Shown here: in pieces, positions 1 through 6,851 of the stretch
Numbering within the stretch: position 1 is the first letter of the stretch
Layout of the letters: each line of letters begins with the position of its first letter
DNA from: Bryobacterales bacterium
GTDB taxonomy: Bacteria; Acidobacteriota; Terriglobia; Bryobacterales; Bryobacteraceae
NCBI GenBank assembly: GCA_020853155.1
Contig: JADYZL010000278.1
Span: 1 to 10,038, forward strand
Direction of reading: 5' to 3'
Length of the DNA: 10,038 bases
Position numbers and translations under genes: made by a program
The notes under the pieces: generated by a model
Database searches by the model: none
Told to the model about the DNA's origin: nothing
Seen by the model: the letters and a program-made list of their open reading frames with translations, nothing else

Positions 1-218
1 AGTATTTGTACACGGGCAGAGAAGCGGAGTACGACGGATACATTCCGCACTGGCGCGGCGTCTATGACGATAAGGGCCGTGTGATGGTGGCGATTTGCCA
101 CAATTCGGATCTGGGAGACGCGTGGGAACACGCCGATGAGCCGATGTATCCGGAGAAGTGGACGTCCCAAGCCTACCGCATGACCTTGAACTATATCGTT
201 TATGCCATGACGCATTGA
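1..218 (+). CDS. DUF4159-domain protein, C-terminal end (5' truncated by window)
   Basis: The reading frame is open from the first complete codon at position 3 to the TGA at 216-218, so the gene starts upstream of the window; the TTG at 6 is an internal codon. About 71 C-terminal residues are visible. They contain a 'HWRGVYDDKGR' segment, then 'VAICHNSDLGDAWE', and near the end 'LNYIVYAMTH'. This pattern (a short hydrophobic strand, an H/N-S/D-D-G-D-W motif, then an N-x-I-V-Y-A helix ending the protein) is typical of the end of DUF4159 domains, whose biochemical role is unknown. DUF4159 proteins are often encoded beside MoxR, DUF58 and BatA-like genes, and that module lies downstream here on the same strand. 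The family call rests on motif memory over a short fragment; the frame and stop are certain. Confidence 0.75.
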   Translation, partial: YLYTGREAEYDGYIPHWRGVYDDKGRVMVAICHNSDLGDAWEHADEPMYPEKWTSQAYRMTLNYIVYAMTH

Positions 219-231
219 ACGGGATCGCGCA

Positions 232-248
232 TTGCCCGGATGGGGCAA
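232..248 (+). other. Intergenic hairpin, 6-bp perfect stem, weak terminator candidate
   Basis: TTGCCC at 232-237 pairs exactly with GGGCAA at 243-248 around a 5-base loop, starting 14 bases after the DUF4159 stop. A further GCA/TGC pair (229-231 with 252-254) could extend it with a bulge. The following bases are only loosely pyrimidine-rich (ACTCTTTCC, no clean U tract), so it is at best a weak or Rho-assisted terminator, or an mRNA-processing element between the two genes. Nothing else is recognisable in the 77-base gap. Confidence 0.3.
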
Positions 249-295
249 GGTTGCACTCTTTCCGTGTACGTTCGCGATAAGCAGAGAGCGAAAGA

Positions 296-2593
296 ATGGA
301 TTGGCTGTTCCAATTTCCGAGGATCGTCTACGAACGGGGAACCTTTGTGTTCCTCAGCGGCTGGCCCGTGTGGCTGCTGGTTTGCGTGACGATTGCGGTT
401 TGGCTGGTGCTGGCCTGGCGGTTGTTCTGGCCGCAAGACGATCTGCCGGTCACACGCAAGATTCGCGAACTCAGCCTCGGCGGGCGGTTGCGTTTGAATC
501 TCACTGGCCGAACACTGACGATTTGGGCATTGCAATCGCTATTCGCGGCCCTGGTGCTCTTCCTGGTATGGCGGCCCGGCCTGGAAGTCTCCGCGCTGCG
601 CTCGCAGCAGAACATGATTGCCGTGCTCCTCGACGATTCCGGCAGCATGCTCGAGAAAGACGGGGGCGAAACTCGGCTGGCCACCGCCAAGCGGGTGCTT
701 TCCGATGAAGTTCTACCGGGGTTGAGAGACCGGTTCGCGGTGAAGGTCTATTCGGTGAGCGGCGGCATCCGGGCGCTCGACGACCTCGCCGGGGCTAACG
801 GAGGCGGCGCCGCTTCTCATCTTGGAGAGAGCCTGGCGCAACTGGCGAGGGATACCTCCAACCTGCCGGTGGGCGGCGTGCTCCTGGTGAGCGACGGCGC
901 CGACAACCGCGGAGCCATCGCGCCGGAGTTGCTCGCAGCGATCCGGGCGCGGCGGATTCCGGTTCACACCCTGGGCATCGGGCGCACCGAAATGGAGCGC
1001 GATGTCGAGTTAGAGGATCTGCGCGCGGCGCCACGTACCTATTCCAACGCCAAACTTTCCGCGCAGATTCGCATTCGTCAGGCTGGATTTGCCGGTAAGC
1101 CGGCACGGCTGACGCTCAAGCTGGATGGGAAGGTTGTCGCCAACAAGGAGATCGTGCTGGCCGGGGATGGCCGCCCGCAAATCGAAGAGGTGACGTTCCC
1201 CGCAGGCGCGGCAGGCGCGAAGATTCTCGAAGCTTCGCTCGATGCCATGGAGGGCGAGCCGAACTTCGCAAACAACGTGCGCCGTCAGTTGGTGAATGTC
1301 GATCCGGAGAAGCCGCGCGTGCTTTACGTGGAAGGCGAGCCTCGCTGGGAGATGAAGTTTGTGCGGCGCGCAATGGAGGACGACGAAACTCTGGAGCTGG
1401 TCACGATGCTGCGCACGACGCAGAACAAGATTTATCGCCAGGGAATCGAGGATGCGAAGGAACTCGAAAGTGGGTTTCCCACGATTCCCGAGGATTTGTT
1501 CTCCTACAGCGGGCTTGTGATCGGCACGCTGGAATCGAACTGGTTTACCCCGGCGCAGATCCAACTCATCCGGCGCTTCGTGGATGAGCGGGGCGGCGGA
1601 CTGCTGATGCTGGGCGGACGCAACGGGCTTTCCGACGGCGGCTACGGCTCCAGCGAACTGAGCGGGATCCTGCCCGTGAATCTGGGAACGTCGCCAGGCA
1701 CTTTCTCTCGAACTCCCGCCAAGCCGGCGCTTACCGCCCGCGGGGAAGAAAGCCTCGTCACGCGTCTTGTGGATGACCCGGCGGAGAATCGCAAACTGTG
1801 GGAAGCGCTCCCCACTCTGGCCGATCACCAGAAGGTGGGAGATCCCCGGCCGGGAGCGCAAGTGCTTCTCGAAATGGGGGCGGAAGGGCGGCGTACGCCG
1901 CTGCTCGCCATGCAGCGCTTCGGATTCGGGCGGACTGCGGTGTTCGCTACGGGCGGAAGCTGGCGCTGGCGGATGCAGCGGGACCACAAGGATATGGCGC
2001 ACTACAATTTTTGGCGCCAATTGCTGCGCTGGCTGGTGACGGATGCCCCGCGGCAGGTCTCGACCGAGCTTTCCGAGCAGATTCTGCTGGATCGCGGTGA
2101 CGTGACGCTCACGGCGCGCGTCCGTGATAAGAAATGGGCGCCGGTGAACGATTCGACGGTGACCGCGCGGATCGTGGGTCCCGATGGCGCGGGCATGGAA
2201 CAGCGGCTTGAGCCCGTGGCGGGGCAGCCGGGCGAGTATCGGCTTCAGGCAAATGTGACGCAGGCGGGCACCTACGTGGCCGAGATCATTGCGCGACGCG
2301 GCGCGGAGGAAGTCGGCCGGGATACGCTCTCGTTCCGGCGGGAGGATGGCGTGGCCGAGGCATTTGGACGGGTGCAGAACCGGGCGCTGCTCGAAGGGCT
2401 CTCCGCGCGTACCGGAGGGAATTACTATACGGCGCCGGATGCGTCGCGCATTCCGGAGGAACTGACGTTTTCGCAGTCGGGACTCACGATGAAGGAAACC
2501 CGGGATCTGTGGTCTCTACCGATTTTCTTTCTGCTGCTTGCGTTCTTGAAAGTGGCGGAATGGATCTTGCGCCGGAGGTGGGGTTCGCTATGA
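296..2593 (+). CDS. Membrane-anchored vWA / glutamine-amidotransferase-like protein
   Basis: This 765-residue protein starts at ATG 296, preceded by a purine-rich GAGAGCGAAAG that can serve as ribosome binding site. Two hydrophobic segments (about residues 22-44 and 78-98) precede a vWA domain with an intact MIDAS: D113-D-S115-G-S117, and a second metal Asp at D200 in 'LLVSDGADN'. After an Ig-like beta stretch (about 240-330) comes a class I glutamine-amidotransferase-like fold: 'RVLYVEGEPRWEMKF' near 341-355, 'RRFVDERGGGLLMLGG' near 427-442, and 'FGFGRTAVFATGG' closing the domain near residue 550. No cysteine lies at the expected nucleophile turn, so amidase activity is unlikely. A second beta-rich region (about 590-690) leads to a C-terminal membrane helix (about 738-758) ending in RRRW. 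The layout matches large vWA proteins of MoxR clusters, which are thought to act as metal-dependent binding partners at the envelope. The stop overlaps the next start (ATGA). Role in this organism unknown. Confidence 0.85.
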   Translation: MDWLFQFPRIVYERGTFVFLSGWPVWLLVCVTIAVWLVLAWRLFWPQDDLPVTRKIRELSLGGRLRLNLTGRTLTIWALQSLFAALVLFLVWRPGLEVSALRSQQNMIAVLLDDSGSMLEKDGGETRLATAKRVLSDEVLPGLRDRFAVKVYSVSGGIRALDDLAGANGGGAASHLGESLAQLARDTSNLPVGGVLLVSDGADNRGAIAPELLAAIRARRIPVHTLGIGRTEMERDVELEDLRAAPRTYSNAKLSAQIRIRQAGFAGKPARLTLKLDGKVVANKEIVLAGDGRPQIEEVTFPAGAAGAKILEASLDAMEGEPNFANNVRRQLVNVDPEKPRVLYVEGEPRWEMKFVRRAMEDDETLELVTMLRTTQNKIYRQGIEDAKELESGFPTIPEDLFSYSGLVIGTLESNWFTPAQIQLIRRFVDERGGGLLMLGGRNGLSDGGYGSSELSGILPVNLGTSPGTFSRTPAKPALTARGEESLVTRLVDDPAENRKLWEALPTLADHQKVGDPRPGAQVLLEMGAEGRRTPLLAMQRFGFGRTAVFATGGSWRWRMQRDHKDMAHYNFWRQLLRWLVTDAPRQVSTELSEQILLDRGDVTLTARVRDKKWAPVNDSTVTARIVGPDGAGMEQRLEPVAGQPGEYRLQANVTQAGTYVAEIIARRGAEEVGRDTLSFRREDGVAEAFGRVQNRALLEGLSARTGGNYYTAPDASRIPEELTFSQSGLTMKETRDLWSLPIFFLLLAFLKVAEWILRRRWGSL

Positions 2594-3528
2594 AGATCAT
2601 CATGGCACTGGCTTTCTTGCTTGCGATGACGCCGCTCGTGCCTGCCCGTTCCGCGTACTTGATCGTCGTGGGCCACCCCGGGGAGGACGATTACAAAGTC
2701 CGCTTTCAGGGCTGGGCGCAACAGATCGAGAATGCGTTGGCCGACTCTCCGGAGAAGCCGCAGGTGAAGACGGTGGGGGCAACGACCGGGGGGGCGACTC
2801 TCGCGGAGTTGGAAACCGCCATCAACGAAGCTGCCAAGACGGCCGGCGCGGACGACATCTTCGTGTTGATCCTGATCGGCCACGGTACCTTCGACGGCAC
2901 GGACTACAAGTTCAATCTGAAGGGGCCGGATATTCGGTCCGCGCAATTGGCCGTGATGCTCGACCGCATCCAATCCACGCGCCAACTGGTGGTGAATACG
3001 ACGGCTGCCAGCGGCGGTGCGATGCCCGCGCTCGTGAAGCCGCACCGCGTGGTGATCGCCGCGACGCGGACGGGCACGCAGAAGAATGCCACGGTGTTTG
3101 CGCGCTACTTTGCCGATGCGTTCTCCGATGCATCCGCGGATACGGATAAGAATGAAACAATCACGGCGCTCGAAGCGTACGTCTACGCAGCCCGCCGCAC
3201 GAAGGAATACTACGACCAGGAGAAGCGGATCGTCACGGAACAATCCGTGTTGAACGATATCGGCTCCGGTGTGGGCGTGCGGGATCCCGGAGCGAACAAC
3301 GGCCAAGGCTTGCTGGCGGCGTCGTTTCCCATGCTGCGGCTGGGCTCCACCGCGGCTGCGGCGGCAAACCCGGAGAAGGCGGCGCTCCTCAAACGCAAGG
3401 AGCTTCTGGAGCAGCAGATTGACCGTTTGAAATATCAGAAGGAATCCCTGCCGCCGTTGGATTACCGGCGGCAAATGAATGCGCTTCTGCTCACGCTGGC
3501 GCAAACCCAGGCACAGATCGATCAGTAG
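2590..3528 (+). CDS. Secreted caspase/C13-fold pseudoprotease with C-terminal coiled coil
   Basis: I chose ATG 2590, which overlaps the previous stop as ATGA, because it gives a clean signal peptide (MKIIMALAFLLAMTPLVPARSA); the in-frame start at 2509 would lie inside the upstream gene. The product is 312 residues. After the signal, 'AYLIVVGHPGEDDY' starts an alpha/beta fold, followed by 'ADDIFVLILIGHG' with H98 in the strand-GHG position of the His of clan CD (caspase, legumain/C13) peptidases. The matching nucleophile strand is 'QLVVNTTAASGGAM', where the usual C-x-S-G reads A139-A-S141-G. The whole protein contains no cysteine, so it cannot be a cysteine peptidase. D184 to E195 (DTDKNETITALE) resembles an EF-hand loop, just before an 'EAYVYAARRTKEYY' helix. 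Residues about 260-312 are charged and heptad-like, a probable coiled coil. It is likely periplasmic, as a binding or scaffold protein. The fold assignment is inference from motifs; no family is claimed with certainty. Confidence 0.7.
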   Translation: MKIIMALAFLLAMTPLVPARSAYLIVVGHPGEDDYKVRFQGWAQQIENALADSPEKPQVKTVGATTGGATLAELETAINEAAKTAGADDIFVLILIGHGTFDGTDYKFNLKGPDIRSAQLAVMLDRIQSTRQLVVNTTAASGGAMPALVKPHRVVIAATRTGTQKNATVFARYFADAFSDASADTDKNETITALEAYVYAARRTKEYYDQEKRIVTEQSVLNDIGSGVGVRDPGANNGQGLLAASFPMLRLGSTAAAAANPEKAALLKRKELLEQQIDRLKYQKESLPPLDYRRQMNALLLTLAQTQAQIDQ

Positions 3529-3536
3529 GTTCTTCG

Positions 3537-5732
3537 ATGAGATCGTCCATTCGCACTGCCGCTTTCCTCCTGCTCGGCGCCATGGCGCTCGTGGCTGCCG
3601 ACTCCAGGACATGCTGGACGGAACGCAAACTTGGTAAGGCAACGGAAGCCGATGCGTGTTTCGCGGAGTTGACACGCTCGAACAGCGCCCTTGATCGGGC
3701 CGAAGGGCTTTGGGGCCAAGGTGCATTCGAAGCGGCGAATGTGTCGTTCCGCGAAGCGCTCACGCGCGACCCATCGAGCCTGGAGGCGCGCGTCCGCTGG
3801 GGACGGCTGTTCCTGGAAAGATCGAATCCGCGGGAGGCCCAGCAGCTTTTTCAAGAAGTATTGAAAGTGGACGAGAAGCACGCGGGGGCCTTGCTGGGTA
3901 TGGCGCTCGTGAGCGCGGAGGGGTTTTCGAGCAAGGCGGAGGAACTCGCCGGCCAGGCGGCGGCAGCGGACCCTTCGCTGCTCGAAGCGCAAGAACTGCT
4001 GGCGCGGCTGGCGCTCGAACGCAACCGTTTGGACGAGGCTCGAGCGATCGGTCGCAAGGCCGTCGCGATGAAGCCGGGCGAAGCGCTGGACGCGATGGCC
4101 GTGCTGGCCGCGGCAGATTGGCTCGAAGACAAACCGGTGAGCGAGTGGGAAAGCAACGCGCTTAAGATCAATCCGAAGTACGGCGAGTTTTACGGGATTG
4201 CGGCGCGGATCTTCATTCTGCACCGTCGCTACAAGGAGGCGATCGCTCTTTACGAGAAGGCGCTCAAGCTTGATCCGGAGAATTGGCGGGACCGCAGCGA
4301 GTTGGGTGTGAATCTGATGCGGCTTGGCAAGGACGCGGAAGCGAAGCAGAATCTGGAAGCCGCCTACAATGCGGGCTTTCGCGATGCCGCAACCGTGAAT
4401 ACGCTCCGGCTTATCGACAGCTACTCGCGCTTCGACCTGATCCGCAAGGGTAACACCGTTCTGCGCTTGAGCAAGAAGGAATCCGAGTTGCTGCGGATCT
4501 ACGTGCAGGCGGAACTGGACCGCGCGATCGCCGCGTTCGATAAGAAGTACCGGATGAAGCTTAGTGAGCCCTTCCAGCTTGAGCTATATCCGGACCATGA
4601 AGATTTCGCGGTGCGCACGATGGGGCTGCCCGGTTTGGGGGCGTTGGGCGTCGCGTTTGGGGACACGGTTGCGATGGATAGCCCATCCGCCCGGCCCCCA
4701 GGAGAGTTCCATTGGGCTAGCACAATGTGGCATGAACTGAGCCACGTTTACGTCCTGAAGCTCACGGACCACAAGGTGCCGCGTTGGTTCACGGAGGGCA
4801 TTTCCGTCCACGAGGAGACGCAGGTTTCGAAGGAATGGGGAGACCGTCTGGATCCGCCCATCCTGAAAGCCGTGCGGGAAAAGACGCTGTTGCCCGTGGC
4901 CGAACTGGACAAGGGCTTCCAGCAGCCCGAGTCCCCGTCGCAGGTGCTGGTGAGCTACTTCCAGGCTGGGCGCATCGTGGACTATATCGTGGAGACCTGG
5001 GGCTGGGAGAAGGTGCTCTCGATGATCGCGGACTTCAAAAAGATGCGGCCGACGGCGGAAGTGGTGCAAGCCGAATTGGGCATGCCCGCGGCGGAGTTCG
5101 ACAAGAAGTTTCAGGCTTGGCTGAACGCCCAAACCGGCAAGATGGCCAACGACTTCGGCGAGTGGGAAAAGAAGATGCCGGGGCTAGTGAAAGCGGCCCA
5201 GGCGAAGGATTGGCCCACCGTACTGGCCGACGGCCCCGCGGTGCGCGATCTCTACCCCGAGTATGTGGGAAAGATGAGCGCCTACGAACTGCTTGCGAAT
5301 GCCTACGCCGGGAGCAAGCAACCGGAGAAAGCGATCGACGAGCTCTGGCGCTATGCACGCAAGGGAGGGCGTGACCCCGGAGTCCTCAAGCGGCTCGCAT
5401 CGATGCTGGCCGAGGCCAATCGGGAAAAGGAGGCGGCGGATGTATTGGCGAGGCTGAACTATATCTATCCGCTCGATACCGGCCTGCATGAGAAGCTGGG
5501 AGGCCTCTATGCGAAACTTGGGGACAAGAGGGGGGCGATCACCGAGTTCCGGGCACTGGTCGCCATGAAACCGGGAGACTTGGCCGGCGCGCATTTGCAA
5601 CTCGCGAAGGCCTATCGCGCGAATCATCAGTTGAAAGAGGCCACGGATCAGGTTTATCTCGCGCTCGAAGTGGCCCCAGGGTACAAGGAAGCGCAAAAGG
5701 TGTTGCTTGAATTAACGGCGGCGAATCCATAG
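3537..5732 (+). CDS. Secreted TPR protein with central gluzincin (peptidase MA-like) domain
   Basis: The 731-residue product begins at ATG 3537, eight bases after the previous stop, with only a weak AGG as ribosome site, suggesting translational coupling. Residues 1-21 form a signal peptide (LLLGAMALVAA) with cleavage near A21. Residues about 25-280 are tetratricopeptide repeats; the clearest unit is 'YKEAIALYEKALKLDPENW' near 231-249. The central domain carries the zinc-peptidase motif H399-E-L-S-H403, with E420 in 'RWFTEGISVHEE' seventeen residues on as the probable third ligand, the arrangement of gluzincins of the peptidase MA family. Residues about 560-731 return to TPR helices ('AITEFRALVAMKPGD'). 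Such proteins are expected to bind and cut peptides outside the cytoplasm; the substrate is unknown. The only two cysteines, C26 and C41, lie in the first mature helices and may form a disulfide. The catalytic residues look intact, so activity is plausible. It could also act mainly as a TPR scaffold. Confidence 0.85.
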   Translation: MRSSIRTAAFLLLGAMALVAADSRTCWTERKLGKATEADACFAELTRSNSALDRAEGLWGQGAFEAANVSFREALTRDPSSLEARVRWGRLFLERSNPREAQQLFQEVLKVDEKHAGALLGMALVSAEGFSSKAEELAGQAAAADPSLLEAQELLARLALERNRLDEARAIGRKAVAMKPGEALDAMAVLAAADWLEDKPVSEWESNALKINPKYGEFYGIAARIFILHRRYKEAIALYEKALKLDPENWRDRSELGVNLMRLGKDAEAKQNLEAAYNAGFRDAATVNTLRLIDSYSRFDLIRKGNTVLRLSKKESELLRIYVQAELDRAIAAFDKKYRMKLSEPFQLELYPDHEDFAVRTMGLPGLGALGVAFGDTVAMDSPSARPPGEFHWASTMWHELSHVYVLKLTDHKVPRWFTEGISVHEETQVSKEWGDRLDPPILKAVREKTLLPVAELDKGFQQPESPSQVLVSYFQAGRIVDYIVETWGWEKVLSMIADFKKMRPTAEVVQAELGMPAAEFDKKFQAWLNAQTGKMANDFGEWEKKMPGLVKAAQAKDWPTVLADGPAVRDLYPEYVGKMSAYELLANAYAGSKQPEKAIDELWRYARKGGRDPGVLKRLASMLAEANREKEAADVLARLNYIYPLDTGLHEKLGGLYAKLGDKRGAITEFRALVAMKPGDLAGAHLQLAKAYRANHQLKEATDQVYLALEVAPGYKEAQKVLLELTAANP

Positions 5733-5754
5733 GGACAAGCGGCGCGGGAAAAGA

Positions 5755-5771
5755 GCCGGAGCGATTCCGGC
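5755..5771 (+). other. Hairpin directly upstream of the moxR ribosome binding site
   Basis: GCCGGA at 5755-5760 pairs perfectly with TCCGGC at 5766-5771 around the loop GCGAT. The stem ends one base before the GGAGAGAG ribosome site of the ATPase gene and no U tract follows, so it is not an intrinsic terminator. It could shield or expose the ribosome site, or mark an mRNA-processing point separating the exported-protein genes from the ATPase module. A 6-bp stem in GC-rich DNA can arise by chance. Confidence 0.3.
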
Positions 5772-5779
5772 GGAGAGAG
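5772..5779 (+). promoter_or_regulatory. Ribosome binding site selecting the GTG start of the MoxR gene
   Basis: GGAGAGAG begins eleven bases before GTG 5783, with GGAG spaced seven bases from it. The alternative in-frame ATG at 5792 would be sixteen bases from the GGAG, so the GTG is favoured. Confidence 0.6.
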
Positions 5780-5782
5780 ACG

Positions 5783-6820
5783 GTGAAAACGATGTTGGAA
5801 AACGCGGTGGAAACAATCGACTCCTCGGAGTTGCAGGGGCGCGTAACACGCTTTCAGCAGGTGAACGGCGATATCGTGCGCGAGATGCGGAAGATCATCG
5901 TCGGCCAGGACGAAGTGCTGGAGCAGGTGATGATCGCCCTCTTCGTGGGCGGGCACTGCCTGATTACGGGATTGCCCGGCACCGCGAAGACCTTGCTGGT
6001 GCGCACGATCGCGGGCACGCTGGGCCTCGAGTTCCGCCGCATCCAGTTCACGCCGGATCTGATGCCCACCGACATCACGGGCACCGACATTATCGAAGAG
6101 GATACCGCTACCGGACGCCGCACATGGACGTTCGTGAAAGGCCCCATCTTCGGAAATGTGCTGCTGGCCGACGAAATCAACCGGACCCCGCCAAAGACGC
6201 AGTCGGCGCTTCTCGAAGCGATGCAGGAACGCAGTTGCACCGTGCGCGGCAACCTGTACATGCTGCCGAATCCATTCTTCGTGCTGGCGACGCAGAACCC
6301 GATTGAACTGGAGGGCACGTATCCCCTTCCCGAGGCGCAACTCGATCGCTTCCTCTTCAACACGAAGCTCGACTATTTGAGCGCCAATCAGGAGATGCAG
6401 GTGCTCACGCTGACGACCACGAACCACGAGAATCCCGTGGTTGCCGTGACGAGCGCGGAAGAGATTCTCAGCTTTCAGAAACTCGTGCGCATGGTGCCTG
6501 TCGCGGAGAGCGTCGCCCGCTACGCGCTGGCCATCGTGCGGGGGACGCGGCCATCGGACGAGTTCGCTTCGGAGATTGTCAGGAAGTATGTGAATTTCGG
6601 TTCGTCGGTGCGCGGCGCGCAGTTTCTGCTGCTGGCCGCGAAAACGCGCGCCCTGATTCACAAGCGCTATCACGTGACCTATGAGGACGTTAAGGCGCTT
6701 GCCATTCCCGTATTGCGGCATCGCGTGCTGCTCAATTTTCACGCGGAAAGCGACCGGCTGGATTCCGACTATATTCTGTCGAAAATGATCGAGGGCATCC
6801 CCGTTCCCAAGGGGGAATAA
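5783..6820 (+). CDS. MoxR-family AAA+ ATPase
   Basis: This 345-residue protein has the full MoxR ATPase signature and the length usual for the family. Walker A is G63-L-P-G-T-A-K-T70, preceded by 'IIVGQDEVLEQVMIAL'. Walker B is 'VLLADEINR' with D130 and E131, followed by 'PPKTQSALLEAMQER'. Sensor 1 lies at N172 in 'VLATQNPIELEGTYPLPEAQ', then L187-D-R-F. The C-terminal helical lid contains 'VRGAQFLLLAAKTRAL' and 'YEDVKALAIPVLRHR'. Family members form cytoplasmic hexamers that use ATP to remodel or insert cofactors into partner proteins, usually through a vWA-domain adaptor encoded next door; here the DUF58 and BatA-like genes follow at once. No signal or membrane segment is seen. All ATPase residues are intact, so it should be active. 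Its client cannot be told from sequence; methanol dehydrogenase genes are absent, so 'MoxR' is a family name only. Confidence 0.96.
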   Translation: MKTMLENAVETIDSSELQGRVTRFQQVNGDIVREMRKIIVGQDEVLEQVMIALFVGGHCLITGLPGTAKTLLVRTIAGTLGLEFRRIQFTPDLMPTDITGTDIIEEDTATGRRTWTFVKGPIFGNVLLADEINRTPPKTQSALLEAMQERSCTVRGNLYMLPNPFFVLATQNPIELEGTYPLPEAQLDRFLFNTKLDYLSANQEMQVLTLTTTNHENPVVAVTSAEEILSFQKLVRMVPVAESVARYALAIVRGTRPSDEFASEIVRKYVNFGSSVRGAQFLLLAAKTRALIHKRYHVTYEDVKALAIPVLRHRVLLNFHAESDRLDSDYILSKMIEGIPVPKGE

Positions 6821-6840
6821 CGATACGGAAGTGGACGGGC

Positions 6841-6849
6841 GGAAAGAAG
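6841..6849 (+). promoter_or_regulatory. Ribosome binding site selecting ATG 6852 of the DUF58 gene
   Basis: The purine run GGAAAGAAG ends two bases before ATG 6852, placing its GGAAAG core about five bases away. The in-frame GTG at 6831 would have only CGGAA abutting it, so the ATG is the likelier start. Confidence 0.5.
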
Positions 6850-6851
6850 CG

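Noticed and set aside
251..281. Possible sigma-70 promoter (TTGCAC, then GATAAG) before the first vWA gene
   Set aside because: The -35-like box is fair, but the -10-like box matches only partly, the spacer is 19 bases, and transcription would begin only a few bases from the ATG at 296, inside its ribosome site.
1010..2020. Minus-strand open frame (336 codons) inside the first vWA gene
   Set aside because: Same reasoning: a shadow of a clear plus-strand gene with no domain pattern.
2509..2589. Upstream in-frame ATG 2509 as start of the caspase-fold gene
   Set aside because: It would overlap the vWA gene by 85 bases and place a soluble stretch before the obvious signal peptide that starts at 2590.
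2425..3726. Long minus-strand open frame (433 codons) across the vWA, pseudo-caspase and TPR genes
   Set aside because: It crosses three well-supported plus-strand genes, its translation is rich in Arg, His, Pro and Gln with no recognisable motif, and long antisense frames are expected in GC-rich coding DNA.
5783..6820. Assigning the ATPase to methanol dehydrogenase maturation because of the MoxR name
   Set aside because: No methanol dehydrogenase or cytochrome genes are in the window; MoxR is a broad family and the neighbours point to a bat-like vWA cluster.
6831..6851. GTG 6831 as start of the DUF58 gene
   Set aside because: It adds seven non-conserved residues and has a poorer ribosome site than ATG 6852.
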